NCBI RefSeq assembly: GCF_013393905.1
Contig: NZ_CP040272.1
Coordinates: forward strand, 558,001 to 622,000
Direction of reading: 5' to 3'
Length of the DNA stretch: 64,000 nucleotides
From: Nostoc sp. C052
GTDB lineage: Bacteria > Cyanobacteriota > Cyanobacteriia > Cyanobacteriales > Nostocaceae
Position 1 is the stretch's first letter, and each line of letters opens with the position of its first letter. The position numbers and the translations under genes were made by a program. The notes under the pieces are model-generated. The model ran no database searches. It was not told the origin of the DNA and saw only the letters and a program-made list of their open reading frames with translations. Positions 9,098-17,628 of the stretch are shown in pieces.

Positions 9098-9324
9098 CTA
9101 GTACAAGAAGGCAAAAGTAAAAAGAAAGAATGTTTATTTTGTAAGCTTTCTGGCTATTCTAAATGGGTAGTAATACTGCGTAGGTTTTGCATTTTTAACT
9201 CGGAATTGGGTTTTGGTTAAAGGTTAAAGGTTAAAGGTTTTTTGTTTCCCCTTTGCCCTTCCCCTTTTCTCCAAAACCCGACAAGTATTGAAATGGGTGG
9301 TTTATTTACACCGTGTTGTACTAG
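9098..9324. mobile_element. MITE-like element, copy 2 (3 internal heptamers)
   Basis: This 227-bp copy has the same ends and interior as the element at 8261-8536, with only three GGTTAAA units (9215-9235). Its right end CTAG is shared with the next element. Confidence 0.8.
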
Positions 9325-9425
9325 TAGTTCGCCAAGTGAACTTGGCGGGGTAAAGGGTTTAAATCTCTTACCCTTTCCCCTTTACCCAGTCCTCACTTAG
9401 CATTTTTGGGTTGGCAGACTACTAG
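9321..9425. mobile_element. MITE-like element with CTAGTAGT-TGCCAA ends
   Basis: The left end CTAGTAGTTCGCCAAG and right end TTGGCAGACTACTAG form imperfect terminal inverted repeats over about 105 bp. The interior is a GGTAAAGGG / CCCTTTCCCC tract with no coding potential. It abuts the preceding MITE directly. Confidence 0.7.
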
Positions 9426-9497
9426 TGTTAATGCTTACTTATTTTTCAGGCAAAGTCAAAAATATAATTAAAAAAGTTCAAAGGGCAATAGGCAAAT

Positions 9498-9989
9498 ATG
9501 GTTTTACATTACACTAAGGCATTTGTCACCATAGCATCAGTTAATTGGAAAAACGTAGTAAATTTTTATACTAAATTGTTGGAGCAAAAGCCGATTCTTT
9601 TGACACCAAATATCTATGCTGAGTTTAATTTGGTTGGTATGCGATTAGGTATTTTTCAACCAAAGAACACAAACGAATCTGAATTTGAACTAATGTGTAA
9701 CGACAATCCTTTAGGGTTTGAAAGTGACACTCTCGGACTCGCTAATGCTGCGTTAAGAACGGGAACCGCCAAAACTACGACCCCTGTACCACTTTATTTC
9801 TATACCAAAAGTAAGATAAGTTTGTGTTTAGAGGTGAGCAATTTAGAAGATGCGATCGCTCACCTAACATCTTTGGGCTATCCTCCACCAGGAGAAATTT
9901 CCATTGCTTCCCACGGCAGAGAAATTTATGCCTATGACCCTGATGGTAATCGTCTAATTTTACATCAAGCCAAAGAGAGTGATGAGTAA
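9498..9989 (+). CDS. VOC/glyoxalase-fold protein
   Basis: The 163-residue protein shows the paired beta-alpha-beta modules of vicinal oxygen chelate proteins: VNWKNVVNFYTKLLEQKPI (about 15-33), FNLVGMRLGIFQP, then LCLEVSNLEDAIAHLTSLGY (about 112-131) and YAYDPDGNRLILHQ near the end. DPDGN-L is the typical last strand. Metal ligands and substrate cannot be assigned, so it may be an enzyme or a binding protein. It stands alone after a repeat-rich region. Confidence 0.8.
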   Translation: MVLHYTKAFVTIASVNWKNVVNFYTKLLEQKPILLTPNIYAEFNLVGMRLGIFQPKNTNESEFELMCNDNPLGFESDTLGLANAALRTGTAKTTTPVPLYFYTKSKISLCLEVSNLEDAIAHLTSLGYPPPGEISIASHGREIYAYDPDGNRLILHQAKESDE

Positions 9990-10105
9990 TGAGTACTGAG
10001 TTAGGAGTACTGAGTTAGGAGTCTATTATTCTCCCCAGTCTCCAGTCCCTAATCCCCAATCCCTCTTATTGGCGATAATAAGTAATTAATAGTTAATAAT
10101 CAAAA

Positions 10106-10987
10106 ATGGCCATAACTCAAAACTATAGATTAAACCTGATTCAATGGTATCCAGGTCACATTGCAAAAGCCGAAAGGAAACTCAAAGAACATCTGAAGCG
10201 CGTAGATGTAGTATTTGAGGTACGAGATGCCCGGATTCCTTTAGCGACTCACCATCCCCAAATAGGGGAGTGGGTGGAAGGTAAAACACGGGTGTTGATA
10301 CTTAACCGAGTAGATATGATTACGCCGCAAATGCGATCGCTATGGATTGATTGGTTTAAACGTCAAGGAGAAGTCCCTTATTTTACCAACGCACAACATG
10401 GTAAAGGTATAGCAGAAGTAGCACGGGCAGCACAAGCCGCTGGGGTAGAACTCAATCAAAGAAGAAGCGATCGCGGGATGTTACCCCGTCCGGTGCGGGC
10501 TGTGGTGATTGGTTTTCCTAATGTCGGTAAATCAGCTTTAATTAACCGCCTGTTGGGACGGCGAGTAGTGGAAAGTGCCGCCCGTCCTGGGGTAACTCGT
10601 CAACTACGCTGGGTGCGAATTTCCGAACATTTGGAATTGCTAGATGCTCCTGGTGTAATTCCTCTAAGATTAGAAGACCAAGACGCAGCATTAAAATTAG
10701 CTATTTGTGATGATATCGGTGAAGCATCTTACGATAACCAGCTAGTAGCAGCAGCCCTAGTGGATTTACTGAACTATTTGGACGCTGTAGCCGCAGATTT
10801 ATTACCAAAAAAACCATTAGAGTCTCGTTACCAGCTCGATTCGACATCAGACACCGGAGATACCTATTTACATACCTTAGCGGAGAATCGTTACAAAGGT
10901 GATATAGAGCGAGCTGCAAGGCAACTTTTAACAGATTTTCGCAAAGGGTTGTTGGGTGAAATTAGTTTAGAATTACCACCTAATTAG
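10106..10987 (+). CDS. ylqF: Ribosome biogenesis GTPase YlqF (RbgA)
   Basis: The 293-residue protein has the circularly permuted GTPase order of the YlqF/YawG family: G4 motif NRVD (67-70) precedes the P-loop GFPNVGKS (136-143), then G3 DAPG (180-183). WYPGHIAKA near the N-terminus is a hallmark of this family. The C-terminal helical part (DFRKGLLGEISLELP) also fits. By family it acts in late 50S subunit assembly. The length is normal. Confidence 0.93.
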   Translation: MAITQNYRLNLIQWYPGHIAKAERKLKEHLKRVDVVFEVRDARIPLATHHPQIGEWVEGKTRVLILNRVDMITPQMRSLWIDWFKRQGEVPYFTNAQHGKGIAEVARAAQAAGVELNQRRSDRGMLPRPVRAVVIGFPNVGKSALINRLLGRRVVESAARPGVTRQLRWVRISEHLELLDAPGVIPLRLEDQDAALKLAICDDIGEASYDNQLVAAALVDLLNYLDAVAADLLPKKPLESRYQLDSTSDTGDTYLHTLAENRYKGDIERAARQLLTDFRKGLLGEISLELPPN

Positions 10988-11363
10988 ATTACAAGCATTC
11001 TCAGCCCATTTTTGAGTAGTAGGTGAGTAGGAATTTAAAAGTCTGGGCACTCTGCTTTGGTGACATCTGGATGACAGTAGTACCTTAAAACTGTTTGGAC
11101 GCACGCAAGGCACTTCTCTTTTCTACGAGACGCTACGCGAACGTCTGAAATTTCTTTAATTTTGAATTTTGAATTGTTAATTCCGCCGTGCTGTACTACG
11201 TATCTTTGCTCTGAGCGTGGGGTCACTGAAGATTCATTTCTTTAGTTTATCTAAAGTCGCATCTAAGTTAGCAAATTACCTTTCTAAGATAGAAGCAGCA
11301 ACTATAAGTTGCCATACACGACTAACACCCAACTAACAGCTAGTGGCTGCGGAGAACATAAAA
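10988..11363. other. Intergenic region with repeat fragments, upstream of fbp
   Basis: It contains a short dispersed repeat (CTACGAGACGCTACGCGAAC, about 11127-11146) and a MITE end (CCGCCGTGCTGTACTA, about 11182-11197). The final 130 bases before fbp are free of repeats and probably carry its promoter. No gene is supported. Confidence 0.5.
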
Positions 11364-12413
11364 ATGGCTAAAACGCCAGAATCTTTAGACTTATCTACTT
11401 ACGACTCTACAGACAGAGCTTTAGATCGTGATTGTACAACCTTATCTCGTCACGTCCTCCAGCAACTTCAGAGTTTTTCGCCAGATGCACAGGATTTAAG
11501 TGCGCTGATGAATCGCATTGCCCTGGCCGGCAAACTGGTTGCTCGTCGTATGAGTCGTGCTGGTTTAATGGAAGGCGTTCTTGGATTTACTGGGGAAGTT
11601 AATGTCCAAGGCGAATCCGTCAAAAAGATGGATGTTTATGCCAATGATGTATTTATCTCAGTGTTTAAGCAAAGCGGCTTAGTCTGTCGCCTGGCTTCTG
11701 AGGAAATGGAAAATCCCTATTACATTCCCGAAAATTGCCCCATTGGACGCTATACCCTGCTCTACGATCCAATTGATGGCTCATCCAACACTGATAATAA
11801 TCTCAGTTTAGGTTCCATTTTTGCCATTCGCCAACAAGAAGGAACTGATAGCGATGGTAAGGCAACTGACCTGCTGACCAATGGCCGTAAGCAGCTTGCT
11901 GCTGGATATATCCTGTATGGGCCTTGCACAATGCTGGTTTATACTATAGGTAAGGGGGTTCATTCCTTTGTTCTCGATCCCAGCTTAGGAGAGTTTATTC
12001 TCACAGAAGAAAATATCCGTATTCCTAAGCACGGTTCTGTTTACAGCGTGAACGAAGGTAACTTCTGGCAGTGGGAAGAATCGATTCGAGAATACATCCG
12101 CTACGTTCATCGTACAGAAGGTTACAGCGCTCGTTATAGCGGCGCAATGGTGAGCGACATCCATAGAATTTTGGTTCAAGGCGGTGTGTTTCTCTACCCC
12201 GGTACAATTCAAAATCCAGAAGGAAAGTTGCGCTTGCTTTATGAAACCGCTCCTTTGGCCTTTTTGATTGAGCAAGCAGGCGGTCGTGCTACCACCGGAC
12301 TAATGGATATCTTGGATGTAGTGCCGAAAAAACTGCACCAGCGCACGCCTTTAATTATTGGTAGCAAAGAGGATGTAGCAAAGGTGGAGTCTTTTATTCA
12401 AAACGGACATTAG
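11364..12413 (+). CDS. fbp: Class I fructose-1,6-bisphosphatase
   Basis: It hydrolyses fructose-1,6-bisphosphate to fructose-6-phosphate in the Calvin cycle and gluconeogenesis. The ATG at 11364 gives 349 residues, matching the cyanobacterial enzymes; a GTG seven codons upstream is less likely. Diagnostic are the metal-binding motif DPIDGSSNTD (135-144), the EE pair in LASEEMENP (about 110-118) and the substrate segment YSARYSGAMVSDIHRIL. It heads the fbp-tal-zwf-opcA set known from Nostoc, which links it to light/dark carbon flux. The 338-bp gap to tal suggests separate or extra promoters. Confidence 0.97.
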   Translation: MAKTPESLDLSTYDSTDRALDRDCTTLSRHVLQQLQSFSPDAQDLSALMNRIALAGKLVARRMSRAGLMEGVLGFTGEVNVQGESVKKMDVYANDVFISVFKQSGLVCRLASEEMENPYYIPENCPIGRYTLLYDPIDGSSNTDNNLSLGSIFAIRQQEGTDSDGKATDLLTNGRKQLAAGYILYGPCTMLVYTIGKGVHSFVLDPSLGEFILTEENIRIPKHGSVYSVNEGNFWQWEESIREYIRYVHRTEGYSARYSGAMVSDIHRILVQGGVFLYPGTIQNPEGKLRLLYETAPLAFLIEQAGGRATTGLMDILDVVPKKLHQRTPLIIGSKEDVAKVESFIQNGH

Positions 12414-12751
12414 TTTGAGAAGGCAGAAGACAGGAGAAAAAAAGCTTGTAAATTAATTAAATTTTTGAACTTTTTTCAACTGGATAGTTATTTTTGCCAT
12501 GCTGGACTACGAAGATAGAGACAAAAGTATCAGGATGCGTCTAGCATCTGCCATTAATTAAACGTTAATCATGGTGATTTAGGATTGGGAATGCAAAATA
12601 GCGCTTTTTGAAGATCAATTAAGGATTATCTCAGCTGGCCGATGCAATAAGTAATTGGCAACGCCACAATTCAAAAGTAACCATCAATATTTGATGGGTT
12701 TTGCCAACTTTACTTAGAAGCATCACTATACAGGAGTGAAATAAACTAGCT
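12414..12751. other. fbp-tal intergenic region
   Basis: No gene is seen. A degenerate MITE end (TTGCCATGCTGGACTAC near 12495) is present. CAGGAG lies about 17 bases before the tal ATG, an unusually long spacing. An internal promoter for tal is plausible. Confidence 0.45.
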
Positions 12752-13897
12752 ATGGCTACCAATCATCTACTAGAAATTAACCAATACGGTCAAAGTATCT
12801 GGCTGGATAATTTGACCCGTGACATTATTCAATCAGGCGAACTCAAAGACCTGGTTGAAAATCAAGGTATATCTGGGATTACTTCTAACCCTGCTATCTT
12901 TGAAAAAGCGATCGCTGGTAACGTTATTTATGATGCCGATATCGAAGCCGGAATTCGGTCTGGCTTACCGACATACAAAATTTACGAATCCCTAGTTTTT
13001 GCAGATATCCGTAATGCTTGTGATATTTTACGCCCTGTTTATGAAGCCTCGAATAGACTAGATGGTTATGTGAGTATTGAAGTCCCGCCAACCATTGCCC
13101 ATGATACTGAAGCAACCATAGCCGAAGCCAGACGCTATTTCCAAGAAATTGGTCGGGAAAATTTGATGATTAAAATTCCCGGTACTGAACCTGGTTTGCC
13201 AGCAGTGGAACAGGTAATAGCTGATGGGATAAATGTCAATATTACGCTACTGTTTTCTGTAGAAAGCTATGTAAACACAGCTTGGGCTTATATTCAGGGC
13301 TTAGAAAAACGGCTGGCTGAGGGGAAAGACATCAGTAAAATTGCTTCAGTTGCTAGTTTCTTCCTCAGCCGGATTGATAGCAACATTGACGCCAAAATTG
13401 ATGCTAAGTTAAAAAAAGGCGTTGATGATATTGCAGTGGAAGCAAAGCTAAAAGCTGTTAAAGGGAAAGTTGCGATCGCTAACGCTAAGATTGCGTACCA
13501 AGAATACAAGAAAATCATTAGAAGCGAGCGTTGGCAAGATTTGGCAGCAAAAGGGGCTAAAGTACAACGCCTACTTTGGGCTAGTACCAGCACCAAAGAC
13601 CCCGACTACAGAGACGTGATGTATATCGAAGAGTTGATTGGTCGAGACACCGTTAACACCGTACCACCAGCGACCATTAAAGCTTGTGCCGATCATTGTA
13701 ACGTGAGCGATCGCTTAGAAACAGATGTAGACAAAGCTTACACACTGATCGAAAACCTCAAAGATCCCGACATCAACATCGATCTCGATACCGTAATGGA
13801 TGAACTCTTAGTCGAAGGTATCGACAAGTTTATCCAGCCCTTCCAGTCCTTGATGAACTCTTTAGAAGACAAGATCAAGGTATTGTCACCAGTGTAG
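12752..13897 (+). CDS. tal: Transaldolase
   Basis: It transfers a dihydroxyacetone unit between sugar phosphates in the pentose phosphate pathway. The 381-residue length fits the long bacterial transaldolases that occur next to zwf. The family start IWLDNLTRDIIQSGEL, the signature GITSNPAIFEKAI (42-54) and the Schiff-base lysine in LMIKIPGTEPG (K141) are present, as is LLWASTSTKDPDY near 273-285. It lies between fbp and zwf, 131 bp before zwf. Confidence 0.97.
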   Translation: MATNHLLEINQYGQSIWLDNLTRDIIQSGELKDLVENQGISGITSNPAIFEKAIAGNVIYDADIEAGIRSGLPTYKIYESLVFADIRNACDILRPVYEASNRLDGYVSIEVPPTIAHDTEATIAEARRYFQEIGRENLMIKIPGTEPGLPAVEQVIADGINVNITLLFSVESYVNTAWAYIQGLEKRLAEGKDISKIASVASFFLSRIDSNIDAKIDAKLKKGVDDIAVEAKLKAVKGKVAIANAKIAYQEYKKIIRSERWQDLAAKGAKVQRLLWASTSTKDPDYRDVMYIEELIGRDTVNTVPPATIKACADHCNVSDRLETDVDKAYTLIENLKDPDINIDLDTVMDELLVEGIDKFIQPFQSLMNSLEDKIKVLSPV

Positions 13898-13915
13898 GGA
13901 ACAGAAGAGGGAAAA

Positions 13916-13945
13916 GGTTAAAGGGTAAAGGGTAAAGGGTAAAGG
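13916..13945. repeat. Heptamer repeat GGGTAAA after tal
   Basis: About four tandem copies of GG(G/T)TAAA lie 18 bases after the tal stop. They are followed by a C/T-rich tract that can pair with them. Confidence 0.8.
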
Positions 13946-13995
13946 TATAGTTCTTCCCCTTTCCCCCTTCCCCTTTCCCCCTTTCCCTTTCCCCA

Positions 13996-14026
13996 ATCCA
14001 AAATCCAAAATCCAAAATCCAAAATT
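13996..14026. repeat. Heptamer repeat AATCCAA before zwf
   Basis: Four tandem heptamers (AAAATCC unit) end only three bases before the zwf ATG, so no normal ribosome binding site is visible there. Confidence 0.85.
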
Positions 14027-14029
14027 CCT

Positions 14030-15559
14030 ATGGTTAGTCTGCTAGAAAATCCCTTGCGCGTTGGTCTGCAACAACAAGGGATGCCCGAACCCCAGATTAT
14101 AGTTATCTTTGGCGCTTCTGGCGATCTCACCTGGCGCAAACTAGTGCCAGCACTTTACAAATTGCGGCGAGAACGGCGTATTCCCCCAGAAACCACCATT
14201 GTCGGTGTGGCGCGTCGAGAATGGAGCCATGAGTACTTCCGTGAACAAATGCAAAAGGGCATGGAAGAAGCCCATCCTGATGTCGATTTAGGGGAACTCT
14301 GGCAAGATTTCTCTCAAGGTCTGTTCTACAGCCCTGGGGATATAGACAACGCCGAAGGCTACCAGAAACTAAAAAACTTATTGAGCGAATTAGATGAAAA
14401 GCGGGGCACGCGAGGTAATCGCATGTTCTACCTCTCAGTTGCCCCCTCATTCTTTCCCGAAGCGATTAAGCAGCTAGGAAGTGCCGGGATGCTAGAAGAT
14501 CCCTACAAACATCGTCTAGTAGTTGAAAAACCCTTTGGTCGAGACTTGGCTTCTGCCCAAAGTCTTAACCAAGTGGTACAGAAATATTGTAAAGAAAACC
14601 AAGTATACCGCATTGACCACTACTTGGGTAAAGAAACAGTCCAGAATTTGCTGGTGTTTCGCTTTGCCAATGCGATTTTTGAACCCTTGTGGAATCGTCA
14701 ATTTGTTGACCACGTACAAATTACCGTGGCAGAAACCGTGGGAGTGGAAGACCGGGCTGGTTACTATGAAAGCGCCGGCGCACTACGGGATATGTTGCAA
14801 AACCACCTCATGCAACTTTACTGTCTAACGGCGATGGAAGCACCCAACGCAATGGATGCCGACAGCATCCGCACAGAAAAAGTGAAGGTACTCCAAGCTA
14901 CTCGTTTAGCTGATGTTCACAATCTGTCCCGGTCAGCAGTACGCGGTCAGTACAGTGCTGGCTGGATGAAGGGTCAAGCAGCGCCAGGGTATCGGACAGA
15001 ACCAGGTGTTAATCCTAACTCCACTACACCGACCTACGTCGCCATGAAGTTTTTGGTAGATAACTGGCGCTGGAAAGGTGTACCTTTCTACTTGCGTACC
15101 GGGAAGCGGATGCCGAAAAAAGTCAGTGAGATTTCCATTCATTTCCGCGAAGTTCCGTCTCGGATGTTCCAATCTGCCGCCCAACAAACAAACGCCAACA
15201 TTTTGACGATGCGGATTCAGCCGAATGAAGGTATTTCCCTGCGTTTCGATGTGAAAATGCCAGGCGCAGAATTCCGTACCCGTTCCGTTGATATGGACTT
15301 TAGTTATGGTTCCTTTGGCATCCAAGCTACATCCGATGCCTACGATCGCTTATTCCTTGATTGTATGATGGGCGATCAAACATTGTTCACCCGCGCGGAT
15401 GAAGTAGAAGCAGCTTGGCAGGTAGTAACTCCAGCCCTTTCCGTTTGGGATGCACCCGCCGACGCCAATACTATTCCCCAGTATGAAGCCGGAACCTGGG
15501 AACCAGCAGAAGCAGAATTTTTAATTAACCAAGATGGCCGTCGCTGGCGCAGACTGTAA
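14030..15559 (+). CDS. zwf: Glucose-6-phosphate 1-dehydrogenase
   Basis: It oxidises glucose-6-phosphate with NADP, opening the oxidative pentose phosphate pathway, which supplies reductant in the dark and in heterocysts. The nucleotide-binding motif IFGASGDLTWRKL (27-39) and the substrate motif RIDHYLGKE (about 194-202) are intact. The 509-residue length is typical. The start region is odd: a heptamer repeat runs up to the ATG. The next gene, opcA, encodes its activator. Confidence 0.98.
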   Translation: MVSLLENPLRVGLQQQGMPEPQIIVIFGASGDLTWRKLVPALYKLRRERRIPPETTIVGVARREWSHEYFREQMQKGMEEAHPDVDLGELWQDFSQGLFYSPGDIDNAEGYQKLKNLLSELDEKRGTRGNRMFYLSVAPSFFPEAIKQLGSAGMLEDPYKHRLVVEKPFGRDLASAQSLNQVVQKYCKENQVYRIDHYLGKETVQNLLVFRFANAIFEPLWNRQFVDHVQITVAETVGVEDRAGYYESAGALRDMLQNHLMQLYCLTAMEAPNAMDADSIRTEKVKVLQATRLADVHNLSRSAVRGQYSAGWMKGQAAPGYRTEPGVNPNSTTPTYVAMKFLVDNWRWKGVPFYLRTGKRMPKKVSEISIHFREVPSRMFQSAAQQTNANILTMRIQPNEGISLRFDVKMPGAEFRTRSVDMDFSYGSFGIQATSDAYDRLFLDCMMGDQTLFTRADEVEAAWQVVTPALSVWDAPADANTIPQYEAGTWEPAEAEFLINQDGRRWRRL

Positions 15560-15632
15560 AAAGTTAGGAGTGATGAGTTAATAGTTAGAAGTAATAAATT
15601 ATGAGTTTTTGAGTTAATAATTTCAGTTATTC

Positions 15633-15687
15633 TAACTCCCAACTCCTAACTCCTAACTCCTAACTCCTAACTCCTAACTCCTAACTT
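15633..15687. repeat. Heptamer repeat TAACTCC between zwf and opcA
   Basis: About eight tandem TAACTCC units lie in the 162-bp zwf-opcA gap. The preceding bases (AGTTAGGAGTGATGAG...) contain the inverse heptamer, so a hairpin can form in the transcript. Confidence 0.9.
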
Positions 15688-15721
15688 ATTCACCAAACAA
15701 AGCTGACAACTCAAAACTACT

Positions 15722-17098
15722 ATGGCTCCCCAAGCTTCTACAATTTTTTCACTTCAGGCGCCAAAAGATATTTCGCTTAACGAAATAGAAGCGGAACTTA
15801 ATCAAATTTGGCAAAGTTACGGCATTACTGGCGAGGATGGCGGGCTTCCTGCTGCTACTCGGGCCACGACATTTACCTTAGTGGTTTATGAACCTGAAGA
15901 AACCCAGTATCTTCTGGCTACTTTGGGATTTTACAATGGCCCGCTTGACGGGATTTTAGGGCCTCAAATGGAAGCTGCTTTGCGGCAAGTGCAGACAAAA
16001 TATGCACTGCCAAATACTGGAACAGCAACACCTGAAACCCTAGCTATCTTGAGAGAAGAATTCATCAAACGTCAAGGAAATGGGGCTACGGGAGATAATG
16101 GTTCTATTGAACTCCCCAGCTTAAATGCCCCAAGTCCCAGAATTGCTGATGAAATCGCCCTCCGCAACCCTTGTCGGATTATTGCCCTATTTCCCATTAC
16201 TGGCGAAGATGAAGGGGTGAAGGCTCAAGTTTCGGCCTATTGTCCCATTCAAAAGCAATCGTCAAGTACACTAATCTGTTGCGAATACATCACTCTCAGT
16301 GGTACTGCTGCTGCCTTGGAACGCATCGGTGGTATGCTTCCAGCATTGTTGATTGGCGGCTTACCGAAGTTTCTTTGGTGGAAAGCAACACCAGTACCCA
16401 ACAACGCTCTATTCAAGCGGCTGGCAGCAGTTTGTAATAATGTAATTGTGGATTCTTGCCGCTTTAATGAGCCAGAAAGTGATTTACTCCGCCTGCAAGA
16501 ATTGGTAGATAGTGGAGTTCCTCTCGCTGACCTCAACTGGCGTCGCCTCTCAGCTTGGCAGGAATTGACAGCTGAAGCCTACGACTCACCTAACCGTCGG
16601 GCTGCCCTTCGGGAAGTTGACCGAGTAACTATTGATTACGAAAAAGGCAACCCCGCACAAGCATTGCTGTTTTTGGGTTGGCTGGCAAGTCGTCTACAAT
16701 GGCAGCCAGTTTCTTATCAAAAGGAAATCGGAGATTACGACATCACTCGCATTCACTTTATTGCCCAAGACCAACGGCAAGTAGAAGCAGAATTAGCGGG
16801 TGTTCCCCTAGCTGATGTGGGCGAGATTGCTGGCGACTTGATTGCTTTGCGCCTCAGCTCGACCAATCCGAAGGCAGACTGTGGTACAGTAATTTGCTCG
16901 GAAACTGGTGGCTGTATGCGGATGGAAACCCACGGCGGTGCCCAATCTGCCGGTCTGTTTCAACAGGTGACTTCACTTTCTGAACAGAAGGCGGAAGCAT
17001 TGCTGAGTCAGCAGGTACAACGTTGGGGTCGCGAGTCACTTTTTGAAGAAAGTCTGGGAATTACAGCCAATATTTTCAAGTTGGCAACCAATAGCTAG
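15722..17098 (+). CDS. opcA: Glucose-6-phosphate dehydrogenase assembly/activator protein OpcA
   Basis: OpcA is the allosteric partner that activates glucose-6-phosphate dehydrogenase in cyanobacteria, responding to the redox state. The 458-residue protein has a peptidoglycan-binding-like stretch (YLLATLGFYNGPLDGILGPQ, about 61-80) near the N-terminus and OpcA-type segments such as LPALLIGGLPKFLWWKATP (about 202-220) and LFLGWLASRLQW. Several cysteines are available for redox control. Its place directly after zwf supports the name strongly. Confidence 0.96.
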   Translation: MAPQASTIFSLQAPKDISLNEIEAELNQIWQSYGITGEDGGLPAATRATTFTLVVYEPEETQYLLATLGFYNGPLDGILGPQMEAALRQVQTKYALPNTGTATPETLAILREEFIKRQGNGATGDNGSIELPSLNAPSPRIADEIALRNPCRIIALFPITGEDEGVKAQVSAYCPIQKQSSSTLICCEYITLSGTAAALERIGGMLPALLIGGLPKFLWWKATPVPNNALFKRLAAVCNNVIVDSCRFNEPESDLLRLQELVDSGVPLADLNWRRLSAWQELTAEAYDSPNRRAALREVDRVTIDYEKGNPAQALLFLGWLASRLQWQPVSYQKEIGDYDITRIHFIAQDQRQVEAELAGVPLADVGEIAGDLIALRLSSTNPKADCGTVICSETGGCMRMETHGGAQSAGLFQQVTSLSEQKAEALLSQQVQRWGRESLFEESLGITANIFKLATNS

Positions 17099-17261
17099 TT
17101 TCGCCTGGAAAGCATAAAAGTTACCAAAATTGCGGAAATCAAACACAACCCCAATAAAGTTCAGATAGAGTAACAAAACCCTTGTGGAGACGGCGATTTA
17201 TCGCGTCTTCTCTAGACCAGTTATCTACACCAATAACCCTTGACTGAACCGTATTGACATC

Positions 17262-17306
17262 AACCCTTCAGATTTTTGGATATTTCAATCATCTGGAGGG
17301 TTTTTC
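17262..17306 (+). terminator. Intrinsic terminator downstream of opcA
   Basis: CCCTTCAGAT (17264-17273) pairs with ATCTGGAGGG (17291-17300) with one G-U pair, and TTTTTCTT follows at once. It lies about 165 bases after the opcA stop. Confidence 0.75.
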
Positions 17307-17339
17307 TTATTTCATAGGAGTGATAAAAGCAATACTGTA

Positions 17340-17513
17340 GGACTAGCCTTTTCAAGGTGAGTAAAAATTTGGCTCAAAAAATTCCTCTTTAATCTCTTAA
17401 CTCTGTGTTCTCTGCGTCTCTGTGGTTAAATAAATTACTTTTAAACCGCAGATGCACAAAGAGCGCAGAGAGAAAAACAGAGATTTTACGAGTCACCTTG
17501 AAAGGGCTAGTCC
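17340..17513. mobile_element. MITE-like element with 20-bp terminal inverted repeats
   Basis: The left end GGACTAGCCTTTTCAAGGTG and right end CACCTTGAAAGGGCTAGTCC are inverted repeats with one mismatch. The 174-bp interior contains a CTCTGCGTCTCTGTGGTTAA tract and a partial inverse of it, and no coding frame. Confidence 0.8.
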
Positions 17514-17628
17514 AAGTTAAGGCTAAAATCCTTTTTTTAACGAACCGCAAAGGACGCAAAGGAAGAGAAGCTTAACTGAACTGTATTGGGATATCAAGCC
17601 TATTGTTTTTGATTCTTGAATCGGTATT

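Larger units (their letters stand above)
7985..9497. other. 1.5-kb gene-poor region filled with small mobile repeats
   Basis: Four MITE-like elements of three types occupy 8261-8536, 8594-8690, 9098-9324 and 9321-9425. Between them I see no convincing gene; a frame of 86 codons on the minus strand at 8822-9082 has no recognisable features. Confidence 0.7.
17099..17628. other. opcA-gpsA convergent intergenic region
   Basis: It holds a palindromic repeat copy (17187-17209), an intrinsic terminator for opcA (17262-17306) and a MITE-like element (17340-17513). No gene is seen. Confidence 0.6.
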
